NCBI GenBank assembly: GCA_008508345.1
Contig: QNGE01000899.1
Span: 97,747 to 161,746, forward strand
Direction of reading: 5' to 3'
Length of the DNA stretch: 64,000 bases
DNA from: Paragonimus westermani
Taxonomy: Eukaryota; Platyhelminthes; Trematoda; Plagiorchiida; Troglotrematidae
In this document: in pieces, positions 1-13,440 of the stretch
Position numbering within the stretch: position 1 is the stretch's first letter
How the letters are laid out: every line of letters starts with the position of its first letter
Program-made: the position numbers and the translations under genes
Notes under the pieces: model-generated
What the model was told of the DNA's origin: nothing
Databases searched by the model: none
What the model saw: the letters and a program-made list of their open reading frames with translations, nothing else

Positions 1-3000
1 GTGAGCAGGTATATTTTTAGGGAATGGCAATTAGCTTCTTTTGTTTCTTTCCTTCAGTATGCAAAGAATTGCGTGTTAGAGCAATGTACTGAAGATTTTG
101 CGGCCAACTGACTTAGGATGCACAATGGTAGAACAGTGACCTGGTATAGAGAAATGAAGTCGTTCGCCGGTCACTGCATTCCGCATTCCTCTCCTTGGAT
201 GAGACTCTCGCAACTGAGAGACTCGGTGGCAGGAGACGTTAGGTGAGATAACACCTAGTTGGCTGCGGTGGGGTGAGTGTTTTCGCTGTTTCGTCTGAAG
301 TTTCTGCGAAGTTAGTGTTATTATCGACCTGGGATAGTTAAAACCGTAAGCAACTATCTTGCTGATAACATCCCACTTTTGCCTATAGCCCGGATTTTTT
401 AAGGTGCTGTATATTTGAGTGCAAATAAAACAGCTTTTCCTAGCTTTTACCTTTCCCGTCATAGTTCCACTTTTAGCTGCCTGCTGCTCCCTTCTACCTG
501 GCTATATCACAGCTAATTATCAGCGCGAACCACTGGGGTATTGCTTTCCTGTTCGTTGCAGATGCAGTTGCGAATGATAATGAATTTCTGCATTATCTTT
601 ATCCGTATTCTTCAGAGGAACCAGACAACTTTGACGCGCATTCGTCTGGAGATAGTTTTGTAATCTTCCCAGTTGGTATGGTATTCAAATTACTGCTACT
701 CACTTAAAACCACAAGCACTCACGGTAACCATGTCAACACCGAGGATTGTAAGAGAATAAGTATGAAACAATCCGTCTACAACCGCAAGTCAGTCATCCA
801 CTGAGGTGATCAGCAGTCACCGGGCAAATGTTCAGCAATACGTAACATAATAACACACGTAAACTCAAGCGGATCGATCGGTGGAACACGTGGCAGTCCG
901 CAATTTGTAGCACGTATATATCCACTGCTATCTTTTTGACATTCATGGGATTTTCACCGACTGGCAATGACAAAGTACACATTAGAATACCCACCACATA
1001 CCTCTTCTAAAACCCTAAGGAAGCTACTGGTGGTATCTGACCATAATGTTTTCATCTATTCACTAAACCGTTTTTCAATTTCTGTCGTGAACATTTCATC
1101 GATTTAGCATGGCACATCTGTGTGAATGTTCCCACAATTTCAAGAAAATTAATGAATGATATGACTTGTGGACAACATAGAAGTCCGCTTGCGACCGGAT
1201 GGTTATAGACAGTATGGTAAGTCATACGGATAAGGCAAATCTACTGATGCGGTGCTAATTCACTTCAGCGTGGTCTTAATCAATCTAACAATAGTTCCCC
1301 AAAGCATATCGTTTATGAAGACAGGGTTCATGCAATAGGCACAAATGAATACTCCAGCGATTGTTGATCTTGAAGGCGTTAGTGGGTTTCAATTTTGATT
1401 TTAAAAACCCTAGTGCAGCCACAAATACAATATCTATCCGGTCAGTTGTTCAATTCCGAACCATAATCGTAAAGCCATGGAATGTAGATTACAAACCCAT
1501 GAAGTCCATGTTTTGATGCCGTAATTTTAATTTGCAACATAGTCTGACACAATATTAGTTTCCACCAGAAATCAAGGAGTAATTCATTATAGACATTTAT
1601 GTCCATCTTATTTTCCTGCACATATCCCTGATTAAAATTACATAGGGAAAGATAAAATCCGCCTTTCGCATCCTCAAATGTTTGACGATCATCAGTGTTT
1701 ATGAAACCATTCACTGGAAAAACTAGAAACTTATGTAGCAGACGAATCATAACAGGTGCGGTTAATATGTCTTTCTGCAACGTACGGTGAAAATCCATGT
1801 TCTAGCTTAGATGAGAGCAGAAGGAAATCATTACCCTACCTCGCCTGAAATAGGACTAACTACCCAATCGAATATTGATCAGTTGGATAATGGCCAAGAT
1901 AGCCACTGAGAGAAAATACATTTTTTACACGGTGGTCTCAGTTTTTTACAAGTTGGTAGTTTCCACAATATTCTGCTCCTTGGTGACAAAAACCCTTAAA
2001 CTTGAGACAAACTTTTAAGACCTCAAAACCCGACTGATTATCTGTAAACTGTCGACTGCGAAAGGTAGTTTCACTGCTGATGAAGTGTTTACATGTTAAC
2101 TCTGATATTTCAGAAAGATTACTGATGAGTAGTCGGGGATTTGGTTTATTTTCAAGTTGACCATCACTCACATTTGATCGCAGTGTTCGCATTCACATAG
2201 ACTATCCAGCCAGCCTCTTTCGAAAGAGTTTAATCTTATTTACGTCCTGTAAACTAACTTCAGACGTTTCAACCAACACGTTCAAAAAGTGATCAGCCGA
2301 CTTCAGTTGGTCACATTACACACCACGTGATGACAATCTGCGAAACTACTTCTAACTTTTCTAACTTATCATATTGGTTATTGCTCTACCATCCCAAGCT
2401 GAACACTGCCATTGGCCTAGTCGATTTGGTGTAAATGCAAGGTCGTTGTTAGTTGGATCATGTGATCCGTACGCCGATGGAACGCCTGCTGAAATACGCA
2501 TTGTTCATTGTGACTGCTAACGGTTGGAAAAACCGCAAGAGGGCCAGACAATTACGTGGCCACTGGTTACGAAAGTCGTAAACGCCCTGCTGAGCAACTT
2601 GGGAGGTATCCTATGCCCAGTTCGAGATTTCGCAGCCATCCACATCACTCCTTGGAAATCGTCTGTGACATGGCAACATGTCATAGCCACTGACGAGCCT
2701 GAACCCACAAAATTGCTGACCGTTCTTTTCCATGAAACCCAAGTTTTCCCTTCTTCTTCCATCCCTGTCTAATACTATGGTATTTTGTGGACTGTTGTCA
2801 AGGCCAACAGCAGCTAGAGTCACAGTGTCCACAGGGAAACCTGAAAGTTGAAAATGATGGCGATGAAACTTTCACAATAATTTGGTTCTCACGTAGCAAC
2901 TGCAACCTGATTGTTCGATAACAATTTCACGTGTCCAATTCATTGTTTTTTTAAGTAGGCCGCATGAAACCACACTTTTTTTTATCACTATGATGTACAC

Positions 3001-6000
3001 GCGGTTATTTGCAATATGTTCGAGTCGTCGGTCACCTAGTAATTTGTTGCACACCGATTAGCCGCAGTGATTGTTGGGAATAGGACGTTGTTTTGAAGTC
3101 TGCTCCGTTTTGGAAAAAATTTAGATAATCAAATATCCGGTTCATTGCAGAAAGACACCATATAAGTAAAGATACGGTATTTCTAACCGTTGTTATCCAA
3201 TGATGCCAAACGAATGTACCCAGATTTCATCCTCAAAATGAATCAAATAGTTATCCGTTGAATGTCTGAAATTACTCGACAGTGAATCAGTATAGAACGT
3301 GTATTCCAGCAGAACCTGATTGTACATGGCTAAAAAGTCTGCTGTTTTATGCAATACAAACAAGCTTAAAACTGGGGGTTCTGAAAATTTCCTCACTGGT
3401 GAACATCGGTCTAACGGGAAGGATGTAACAATCAAACAGCTCTGGCCACGAGGATAGCAGTGGACGTGGTGTGAACAACTCCTAGTCAAAAACAATGTGT
3501 AGTGAGGACAGACGGTCGCACCATACTGCTTACACCACTGTTCACTAGCAGCATTGATCGAAATGATCGCGAGATAAATACGGGAGAGATACGGGAAGGA
3601 TCATTAGTGGGCAGCATCATGTACAGTGGTGTCCAAAGTGACTGGAACATTCTCGGGCGAATGTGGCGTGCAAATGAGTGTTTCTGTTCGTAGTCCCGTT
3701 GAGATGCATAAGTCGTGTGTTGGTTTCCCCAAATGAACTCCTGTGCCACCCGCCTTCTGGGTTCACAACAAATGTTGCGCTGTAATTGCGATCGGAAAAT
3801 TCAAACGGGTGACCGAAGTTAGGTGTGTAAAGACTGGACATTAATTGTCATGGTCTACTGAGAAACTCCTCTTAGTGATAGAACGAAACACGATGTGCAT
3901 GGTCAAGTGCTGAAATCGCAATTAACTGGTAAATAATGTTTTTTGGTGGTTGAAATCGCATATGTTAGAAGAAGTTGGACATATAGTAAGCGGCCTCAGC
4001 TTGTAATCAAACGATGCCTGTGGTTTTTTGATGCTAACTTAATTTGTAGAACAGCAATAGCTGACGGAAACAGCAACCTGGCAATCTATATTGGATTGAT
4101 CCAAGCTGTCATAAAGTCGACTGTTATGGGCTGTTTGTCTGTAGTCCTTAGGAACGGAACAGATAAGTGAGGATTTCTTCGATAAAAACAATCCAACTCA
4201 CCAGGCTCACACATCAAGTAAATCTCCACAGTCCAGTTGTGTAATTATACTTTGCAACCACGTTATTGATATGGAGCAAGATGTTATAAAATTTCAACAT
4301 AAACGACGCTGAACTTTGCAAATAATTATGTCATCATTGTTTGAAAACCCACAATTTCATTACACAAGATGCCATTATACGACAGATATCCTTCATCACT
4401 ATGCTTCATACAGGCTCGTCAAGATGATTTCAATGTTCTGAAGCTACTAAATCTTTTCGCTTAAATTCCCGAACGTTTTACTCATCAACAACAAAATAAT
4501 AATTTGCCAGCTGTATTATTAATTACCACTATCAACATTACTTTAGTTCGTTTTATCACACAGTCGGTTTAAATGCGACTGGACAGCCGTAACCGTTGCT
4601 TAGAATAACAATGTGTGCAACCAGGAAAACAACAAAACTCCGTCAAATGGTGATGTCATGCGAACAGATGTCTAAACACTATTGAAGGCGTTCCGTTTTG
4701 TCACTGTTCGAAAGACGCTCGGATAGCTTGATAGGTATATCTGCATACGTCGAGCAGCATCTCAGTTCGTAACCTACTACAACAAATTGATAAACAACTA
4801 GTTTTTGGTGCAGGAAAAATAGCAGCGGATTTAGAATTGCGGTGTAGTAAGCTCTTGGTGAATTTAGCATGTTTTCGGCATTTGAAACACCAGTGATCGT
4901 CAGCGTAGATCGGTAACAATGCCTGATTTTCACATCTTTTCATCATCGTGCATCTCCAAATAAGGGTTTGGATTTCAGTTTAATCAGAACATTTTCCGTT
5001 CTGGAAAGTAATGATGAAAAATTATGAAAACTTGCAACTGGTGAACATACACGGCTAAATCGGGGACCAATACAACCCTGAAAAACAAGTGACATCAAAC
5101 TGATTGTTATCGAACATAAAGTCATTCAAACCCACATCTGATCATTAAGTGATCATCACCAAATGTGAGAAAGCATGAGAAGACAGTGATTCTTGTTCAG
5201 TTTTGTTCATCCGCATCTGTACAGACTCAACCGATTATCAGCTCAATCGTCAGGGTTATGCTTTAACAGCTTGTTACAACAGCATCCTGAAGATGTTGTC
5301 TACGTACACCTGGTTAGTAATCAACCACTTCTGAATAGGACTATTGCGGCAAACATGAAACTGAATTCAATCATCCGGTCGTTTCACAATAGGGTTACAA
5401 GAAATGTATACTGGGTGCAGATTTAGAGCTCGCGACGAAGTGATATGTGATATTGCATGACACTCACTGGCACCTTATCGACTAGGGTTCAAAACTGTCG
5501 GCAGCAGCAGCACACCACCCATACCGTCCGTTGAGAGCAGTAAGCCAGTAAAATGCACACAACAATCATGTGTTCAAACCTCAACTAGCACATACGAGAA
5601 CAAGCCACGTGTTGACCTCCGATGACCTGCATACATATTCTGCTGATGTAATTGACACACTCCCATTGAGAGTCTGATGGCAACTGTCTATCATATGGGT
5701 CGGTGAATGCGGATCAACAACTCCATGTGAACAGCGCCTGATTGCAGCAAAACAAAACAAAACATTCAGAACCTTTTAAATCGTTTGATTTGAGCTTGTT
5801 GTAGCCAAATTATTAGTACGTTACCCGAATGATAACATCATTTGTAAATCACTTCTACCTCGAGATATACGACAATAGTTTACTGCTGTTTGGAAGGCGA
5901 CAAAGCCACGTGGCTTAATCACATCATACAAACTGGTTACCTTCCATTTCGGTTGTGTTTGCAATGTCTCATGTTATGATATCAAAATTGAGAAAGTATG

Positions 6001-9000
6001 AAAGTCACATCTCGCATGTTTGACCAACATTATACTCGCACACGTGCCTGTATGTTGTCACGCAACTGACTAGCCAACTAAAAAGTTCATCTAACTGGCT
6101 ACATTGTTACATCAGTCTAAGTTTTACGATTTTAACTAATTCTGCGTGGTTTAGAAAGTGGATGCTTAACTGTTCGAATCAAGTTCTTTTTGGTTGTGTT
6201 GTTTGCTAGTAGGACTCCGTCAATTTACTGGACATTTAAAAAAGAACCTACCACTGCAAAACAAGCATCCAGAACAGACCAGAACTGCGAATTCAACCAA
6301 GTATTATATGAATTGCTACCCCGTAGGACTTTATAATGACTCAGGAATATATCTAACGACGTTCAAACAGCTGTCGAAACGACAGCTGAGAGCTTCGGTG
6401 AAATAAACCGCTGTTATGTGGGTCTCGGGGTTAATGATTGTAGCGTCTCCTGTTATGACGCCGTTTTCCATTAGTCGAGGCGGTGAAGAAATCTCTGTAG
6501 CAAAAATGTTACTTCGTACAACCCAAGTCACCCTGCAGTCTTTGACACAAAGCCACAAAGCCTGAGTCCGGTGACCACTTTGTTAACCGCTAGTCTGTAT
6601 CTACGATATCAGCATCCACAACTTGCTCAAGCAGCAATTTAACACAGATCTGTACAATGCCTGATATATGTTTGGTTATGTGGGATGAAGCTCTGTCATC
6701 TCAAGAGTTTCCAATGCTTTCCTCCGTTGTGGAACTTTCTTATCTTCCCAAAATAAAATCATCCGGTTGAAAATGTGTAGACTGACATCCCATTTTGGCG
6801 GGACTATCTAATACTGAATGAGGGGTCATCGGTTGAAATGTTTGGCTTGAATGGGGCTGATGGAAATCACCAACGTTGAAAAAGCTGTAGGTCAATTCCT
6901 TAGAAGGTCACTACAGACTATTTTGCTATGTGCACATATGCTTATTCTCCGTACAACCTAAGGCTTACAGATGTTCACAAGTGTGTGCGGTAAAGAGTTT
7001 ATCTTAATTTGTTGATGAGTATCACCATATTCAGTCTGTAGTATAGAGAAATCATCAGTGTTCCACATTTTCAAGAGGTCCATACCGAAGGAAGTTGGCA
7101 GAAAGGCTCGATAACTCCTTAGATTACACCCGAACTAACAGAGATTGAAGTTTGGATCTCTTGGAAATGTCTATTTAATTTGTTGAAAAAGAATACTGAT
7201 ACACTCCGGTATTTCATGCACCGGTCCTCCTCTTCTGGTGACTTGCATGAAATCAACCAGTTCACCTCGTTAGTACACGAAAAATAATGTGTTATCTATC
7301 CAATCAACATGTTTTGACCGCTTAGCAAAATGTGTGTTCAAATATTTGAGAAGCTAGTCTGAAACATAATGGCAATTCGCCCGTATGTCCTAAAGTCATC
7401 AGCGATGAAATTGATTTTCTTATGTTGCAACCCCCTCCCACCCCGCTGACACCAGGTTGTTGGAATGGGGTAATAACATCTGAGGGACTGATCATGTACC
7501 AAACGTTCAGAGGAATTGGGAAACACTCACTGCTAGAAAACGATGAAGACTCATAAACTATACACAACAACCTATCTGCAGCATTGCGATATCAAATCGG
7601 ACGTAACATAGGCGAACTCTCTGAAAATGACCGCCCAGATCGATCTACAATGTACAGTTGCTAGCTGCATGAACTGAAGTATTACGTAAACCTTGTGAAC
7701 CGTTCCATTTGCATTTTAATAAGCACGGTGAAAAAGTTCACTAATAGAAACGTGTGAATTTATAATGGGTTGTACGATTCCACTGGATGAATTAAATAAA
7801 ATGGGTTTTCGTCAGGCTTTTAGCTTTCTGTCGGTGTACAAAAGTCAGACAGAAAAGTAGTCTTCTTCCACAGTTATGAAGTGACATTTTTGAAAACGAA
7901 TACTCTAGCATTAATGAGGGATGCAAAATTGAACACTGTATCGTATGACTCAGTGAGTCCTTTACCTTAAACTGTGAACGAGTGAATCGCTGTACGCAAA
8001 CGCTCAACCACACTTGCGCTTGAATAACGCATAAAACAATGAAGCAATCGTCAGGACCTTTGCCTCCAAATCTTCTCCCAGGTGAAAATGCAGGTGTTGA
8101 CAATGATCTACTCTGCTGAAGAGCTCGACTATAATGTTTCCTTTAAAAAGGGGATGGTTAAAAGTCTAATGTGAAGCAAACGCTGTTTTCGTTGTGAGTG
8201 ATGCTCAATTAGTAGTAACCGAAATCTTACTTTTAATAGATAGATTATTGGTTACGATGCAGTTATTTGTTTGGAAAATATGAAGGGTATGGCATTAAAA
8301 AATGACGTCTGATGCACGAGTTCATGGGAGAAATTTGTGAAGTAACCTTCCCCATTTGAGTGGGTGTCATTGGACCAGAAGAAACACCGTATCAGTTCAT
8401 CAAACAAGGGGCATTCAGAGGTTGTTGAGTGTAAACTTATCATGCATTTCCTTTCCGGGTTATCGTCATTTCTGGAACTTTCCTGTTCACCCTCATACAA
8501 AGCTGGATGTATAGTAAAAAATCAGTACACATGCTACCTGATCACATCAAATTCACCGTTGTATTTTTTAAAGTCCTTTTGGTACGCTTTTCGTTTTATG
8601 TTTGGTATAATGCAAAGTGTTGAGTTTGTTGAAGGATGCTTGAGTTGGTTGTGGACAGCCCACCCTAAATTTGCGCTTACTTGTCTTTGCTGTGCACACT
8701 TAATAAATACGATGAACTGCACAAAAATGACTGGCTTCTTCATTCTTTTTATCTGTTGTTGCTTACTTATCGAAACCGATTCTCTTGGTATTGTTTGGTA
8801 AGCTCTCATCTTCAACTGCACTCGATTGTTTTAATGAACCAGTTTCCCGTTGAGTGACGCCAAGTTGTGCGCCCGTTTCCGGCTGCATCACTTTGAACGC
8901 TTTTCTGTTGGATAATTTGTACATCCAGTTGATTCACACACAAGATGAGAAAACACATTCATTGTAATTTTGTTAACAGTACCGCATGAATTACAAACCT

Positions 9001-9539
9001 GTTCGGAGTTTATCCTGGTGTTTTCTCGACGTTGAAGATCATCCCAATAGTTCGACCATCTGAATAAGCGTTATTGGGATTGTGGATTACACGTTACTGA
9101 GTGAATTAACTCACATCAACAGAAGCGATTTGAAAGCAATTGAATTATTAGTTTTTAAGCCGTTTGCCAAATTCGGATCTTTTGAAATATTTAATCGTTT
9201 GCAATCATTGATTGCATAATGGGCGGTCGATAAAAGTCCAGGAGGACCCAAACTGGAGAAAGTGTTGTACCCGAAGAAGTTACGAATGTCAACATGGCCG
9301 ACCGATGACGTTGTAGTCTAAGAGGGTCATCCACGCCCAGAGATTCTTCGACTGGGTCTTCATCTGTCTAAAATACGGCTGCTGGTATAACGTGTGTTGC
9401 TGGTCTATGTTACCTTCCCAACTCAACCTCTGGATTAGTAAGCGGTCAGTGACCCCGTGATGCTCATGATATTTCAAATCCTTTTGTATAATTCTTATAT
9501 TTCTAATGGTCTGTCTAGGACTGGCCATATTTCTGCTGT
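1..9539. other. 5' flank with no recognisable gene
   Basis: I see only short open frames with no family resemblance and no paired splice-compatible exons. The two longest, minus 76-462 (128 codons) and plus 8364-8801 (145 codons, rich in Phe, Cys and Leu), look like chance frames. Decayed transposon sequence below my recognition limit is likely, given the rest of the window. Confidence 0.5.
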
Positions 9540-10155
9540 CTTTCATGCTCACGGAAGCTGTACAGAAATCTGACCCAGCAGTGGGGCGGTCGGAGGAGAT
9601 AGAAGTTTACGGAATTTGTTCCATCAGAATCTTCAACACTATCAGTCCTCGAGGCATATCTGAGGCAAGAAAAACAGTTGCTTGCATAACAGGAGCGTAA
9701 GGTTAGCAAAAAGGGCCTTAACCACAGCAGGGAATAGCTGGTGTCTACAAACACCCGAAAGAGAAGTTGTTCCAGCAGTTGTTCCAACCGTAGGAACGCC
9801 GCGAGGTGGGGACATCTTAACCAACACCCCAGTTTGACAGGGTGAGCAAAGAGTCACTCAAGTCACTAATTCTGGGTGTGATTCTGCGGGAAAGTGAGTT
9901 CCAACCAGCTCTTTGGGTTTTCTGGAAATTTAGAAAATAATGTGGTAAACTGACTGAATAATGATAAAAACAGCCTTCGTGTTGGTTTTGTTATTGACGT
10001 GTTGGACTGAAGGGATCCACAGATTACTATTAGTAGGCTTGACAGAATAAGAAATAGCGTTATAGATAAGCACCACTCGGTTCGGTCGCCCATACTAGAT
10101 ATTTCAGTGTGTAATTTATGGACTGTTTGTTAGTCCTAAGCTAGGCACTTTTGAA

Positions 10156-10368
10156 TTGGATGACCTCAAGCGCTCAGCCAAAAAACACGACCATGCCATA
10201 TCAAACTGCTCCAAGTTGAACGGATCAATTACTTCGATCCGGTTGGTCGCACGATTGTTCACCAGTTTACAAAAAAGTTGGGCTGATATAGGTAATAACA
10301 TATTGACCTCTCGAAGGCAGTCCACCTTCACCGACTTATTTGCCTACTTTGAGGAAGAATATATGTAG
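10156..10368 (+). pseudogene. BEL/Pao gag (DUF1759-like) fragment
   Basis: A 70-codon open stretch, the best preserved gag block. The order LDDLKRSAKK..., then SLQKSWADIGN, then TFTDLFAYFEEE matches the C-terminal half of the DUF1759 gag region of BEL/Pao elements, which precedes the zinc knuckles. A stop follows (EEEYM), and the next gag block at 10431-10619 is in another frame, so no functional gag can be made. Confidence 0.7.
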
Positions 10369-10430
10369 CCAGTGGTAAATAGGGCTAACTAGTTTGGTCC
10401 TCTGATTTCAAGTCCATTACTCCTAGTACT

Positions 10431-10760
10431 TTGGATGCGACTGGCATCAGAAGGTTCACATGCTATGCTATCGTGAGGGTCATAGGCTCGAATAACCAGC
10501 CTGTCCGTTGCCTCCTGCGCAGAGGTGACCACGAGCTTATAGACTGTATGCACTTTGTTGCTCAACCGTTAAAACGACGCCGGAACACAGTCAGACTCAA
10601 CAAACGGTGCTATACTTAGTTGAAGACCGACCACATGGTCATACCATATACAGCCTATGTCAAGTGACTGTCTGGTTGTGGTGGGCATCACCATAATCTG
10701 ATGCAAGATGATGTGTCACCATGGAGGTCCCAAGACAAATGAAGGGGCTGCACCATGCGG
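10431..10760 (+). pseudogene. BEL/Pao gag zinc-knuckle remnant
   Basis: The 10431-10619 frame has the spacing of a BEL/Pao knuckle: a GDHELIDC block, then PLKRRRNTVRLNKRCYT where intact elements read LCxxCL. The next block, past a stop and in another frame, reads LSGCGGHHHNLMQDDVSPW. Several knuckle cysteines are replaced, for example an Arg-rich run in place of the first pair. Nucleic-acid binding would be lost. Confidence 0.65.
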
Positions 10761-10799
10761 TGCAACTTCTAATAGTCCAAAGGGTGTTCTTGTGATTTT

Positions 10800-12120
10800 T
10801 TTACCTGTTCGGTTGGTGAGCCAGACGTGCCCCATGCTAAAGTAGGTCTTTGTTGATGATGGTTCGGATGCCACCTTAGTACAGGAGAGAGTGGCTTACA
10901 AGCTCGGTGTCACCGAGTAGCATCTGATATTCGATCTCTGAACCAGGCCAACACCATTTCTGTAGAGTCAGCTTGCAATGCTAATCACTTATCGGTTGCA
11001 CAGATCAACAGGGCATCTCCGAAAGAGTCGCAATAGTAAACTCATCTAGCAGGAAATGACTTCGGTGATATCTTAGACAACACCATAGAGGTTACTGTTG
11101 GGTGTGATATCCTTGGGACTCAATGTGTACTACCAAAAAGAATAAGAACCAGAAGGGAACCGTGCGCTGTTAGAACAATCTGCGGGTGGAGTCTAGAGGT
11201 GCAATTCTTGCTACACCTGAAATGCCAAAGTGGGTATTCGGCTGGTGTGTTTGGATGGCGAAATTCAAGGATGGTTCGAGTCGGGGTTCCTTGAGCGGAG
11301 CATCTCGGCAAAAGGGGCTCTGTCAATCAAGGATGACGAAACTCTAGTCAAAGCGAAAGTTATTCTATCCCTTTCGGCTGGTCATTAGGAAACAAGTTCG
11401 TCACTGAGGACAGAACTAAACTAACAACCTGACAATCCTGCGATGTGTGAGCGGCATCTGCACTCACTTAAGTGAAGGCTACATAGAGATACCGCATTAT
11501 AATCGAAGTGTGCATTCGTTATATTAAGTTACATCTGCAAAGCCTATATAAGAAGGGGCATGCTCTAAAGTGTTAACTGTTCCAGCTGGTGGTACCTGCC
11601 ATATCTTCCAGTACTTAACCAGAGTAAGCCGTATAAGTTGCGGATAGTGTTCGAATGTGCTGCCGCACATCAAGAAGTATCTATTAGCTACGCACTACTG
11701 CAAAGACTGGTCTGACCAATATCATTACATACACTTGATAGAGTAGCCATCAAGATAGCTATCGAGGAAGTGTCTTCTCAGGTTCGTAGGGCCGTAGAGT
11801 GACAAGTAGGCGTTAAGTTTCCTGAGATGAAACCTGTTATCTTTTGACGCATCACGTGAAGCATATGAGTTGGACGTCCATCATTTTAGTGTTACTCCTT
11901 CACTGTTTTGTATAAACATTGCGCCTCAGCAACCACCTGCTTATAATGGACGAGAATTAATGGCCTCAATAGTATCAGCTGCGAAGAAGAATTTTTATAT
12001 GGGCGACCACTTTTTATCAGTCGGAAGCGCTTGAAGAAGCTATATTCGTTACAGGAGAGCCTCACCCCCGTTACATAAGGCTGAGTTTCGCCTCAAGAAA
12101 TAGAAATCTAATAGCGTCGA
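10800..12120 (+). pseudogene. BEL/Pao protease and reverse transcriptase remnant
   Basis: The protease motif DDGSDATLVQERVAYKLGV begins near 10855. It is followed by the BEL/Pao-specific GCD and GWSL blocks, then the pre-RT segment (GALSIKDDETL near 11305). RT follows: CERHLHSLK near 11445, LRIVFECAA near 11640, the ALLQ block near 11690, and YMGDHFLSVGSALEEAI near 11996. The catalytic YMDD has lost its first Asp (GGC codon). There are multiple in-frame stops. Confidence 0.7.
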
Positions 12121-12264
12121 AACTGTTGAACATACACTGTTGAACGATAGACTGTACAAAATGGTTAATTTAGGCCTACAGGGTGTGGATTATCAAGGAG
12201 AATTGGGCGTGACTTGGGAAGTGCAAGATTACTGTTTCCAGCAGTGGTCTCTAACAAAATGAGG

Positions 12265-13440
12265 AGCTTATTGGATGACTAGTTCGGGGCTACGGTGGAA
12301 AACATCCAGCTCACCACCAACGAGCAACATAACTTTCGCGGCGCATACTCGTGCGTCACGAATCTGTTGATTATTTGTGATTTTTGAACGAGGGCTGTAT
12401 ATAGAGGATTAGCCATAGTCGTGGTTTATCTCGACTTCTTCAAAGCTTTAAACAGAACTTCTCATCCCATTCTGCTACGGAACGTCACTGGTTATGACCT
12501 CAACGATCGCCTGCTCATCTGGCTAAGGGGTTGTCTTACTGAATGTGAGTTCAACGTTGGGGTGAATGGAGAGCTTTCAGAGTGGTTCCCAGTCAGCATC
12601 GGCGTTGTGCTAGGAACAATCTTAGGACCCTTATAATCTATTCCTCTCGTTCTTGAACCAGCCAGTATAGTCAACTTGACAGTGTCGCTCTACGCCGATG
12701 ACAAAGCTCTTGAGGGCTCCAGTGTACCTGAAAGATGTGATGATCTTACGAGACGAAGTGAACTGCCTGATTCCATAGAAAAAAACTTGCCGTTCAACGT
12801 CTACAAGTCATGTAGGTTCGCCATAAAACGTGTGCTGGCTATCACCCTGGCGATATGAAGTTACTCATATCATCATGCGAAAAAGACAGTGACTATAGTG
12901 TCAGACAGTCTAAGTCTGTCTAAAAAGTGCACTGCTATGGTTAAACTAAACCTTCTAAGGAGAATTTTTTAGAACCTCCCACTCTGAAATTTCTTCCACT
13001 TAGTTAATCTCTGTAATCCACTTCCGTCTGGAACCGAACACACAGGCCTATCGTCTTTACTTTAAAAAGATTAGAAACTTCGTGAGTGTTCAGAGACGAA
13101 TCACTAGAAGAATTGTGGGGCTCAATGAAACCACCTACCAAGAATGTCTGGGGGAAATCCTGTCAACTCTGAGTTAGTTACAAACATCCCAAGGGAGACC
13201 TGATTCTTATCTCATCATCTAGAACATCTGTTCCCACCAAATAAGGATGAACTTTAGGTGGTCACTTACTGGAAATGAGTAACGGAACAGATACGTTATC
13301 TTGTAGGACGAACTTCTTCACAGTCAGAGCTCGTTCATGGTGGAACGCGCTGTTTAGCTATGTGGACAGAGTTGATTCGGTCGAGGGTTTTAACATATTA
13401 ACCGATCAGTGCATAGGTGGATAACAACCGACACTTCAAG
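12265..13440 (+). mobile_element. Degenerate CR1/jockey-like LINE, reverse transcriptase region
   Basis: The translation gives RT fragments in order: TTNEQHNFRGAYSCVTNLL near 12310, VVYLDFFKALNRTSHPILL at 12421 (motif A with its Asp), the LNDRLLIWLRGCL block, VNGELSEWFPVSIGVVLGT (motif B, with PQG eroded to VLG), and SLYADD at 12688-12702 (motif C). The thumb/C-terminal part follows: VQRRITRRIVGL near 13090, KGDLILI near 13195, and FFTVRARSWWNAL near 13310. Frame changes and stops make it inactive. It starts within about 10 bp of the BEL/Pao remnant, so one element probably inserted into or truncated the other. The endonuclease domain is not seen upstream. Confidence 0.8.

Larger units (their letters stand above)
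9560..12255 (+). mobile_element. Degenerate BEL/Pao LTR retrotransposon (gag-protease-RT remnant)
   Basis: Conceptual translation across many frameshifts and stops follows the BEL/Pao order. A gag N-terminal charged helix (EAYLRQEKQLLA-like) lies near 9650. A DUF1759-type gag segment is at about 10156-10367 (LQKSWADIGNNILTSRRQ). Zinc-knuckle remnants are at 10500-10720 (DHELIDC, then GCGGHHHNLM). An aspartic protease motif DDGSDATLV is at 10855-10881. The conserved GCD...RREPCAVRT..GWSL stretch lies at about 11100-11200. RT begins near 11590 (YLPYLPVLNQSKPYKLRIVF) and runs to a YMDD-box relic at 11996-12007, which reads YMGD. RNase H, integrase and LTRs were not found; a LINE begins directly after. 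The element is dead. The family call rests on several independent blocks in the right order. Confidence 0.8.

Noticed and set aside
76..462. 128-codon minus frame at the left edge
   Set aside because: No domain, signal peptide or splice-partner evidence; judged a chance frame or part of an unknown repeat.
3620..3650. Mariner/Tc1-like terminal repeat TACAGTGGTGT, with an inverse relative near 41690-41700
   Set aside because: The two sites are 38 kb apart, share only 11 bp and enclose host exons; no transposase frame is near either.
8364..8801. 145-codon plus frame with hydrophobic stretches (possible membrane protein)
   Set aside because: Rich in Phe, Cys and Leu as expected from T-rich DNA, with no start context or partner exons; a 95-codon frame overlaps on the other strand.
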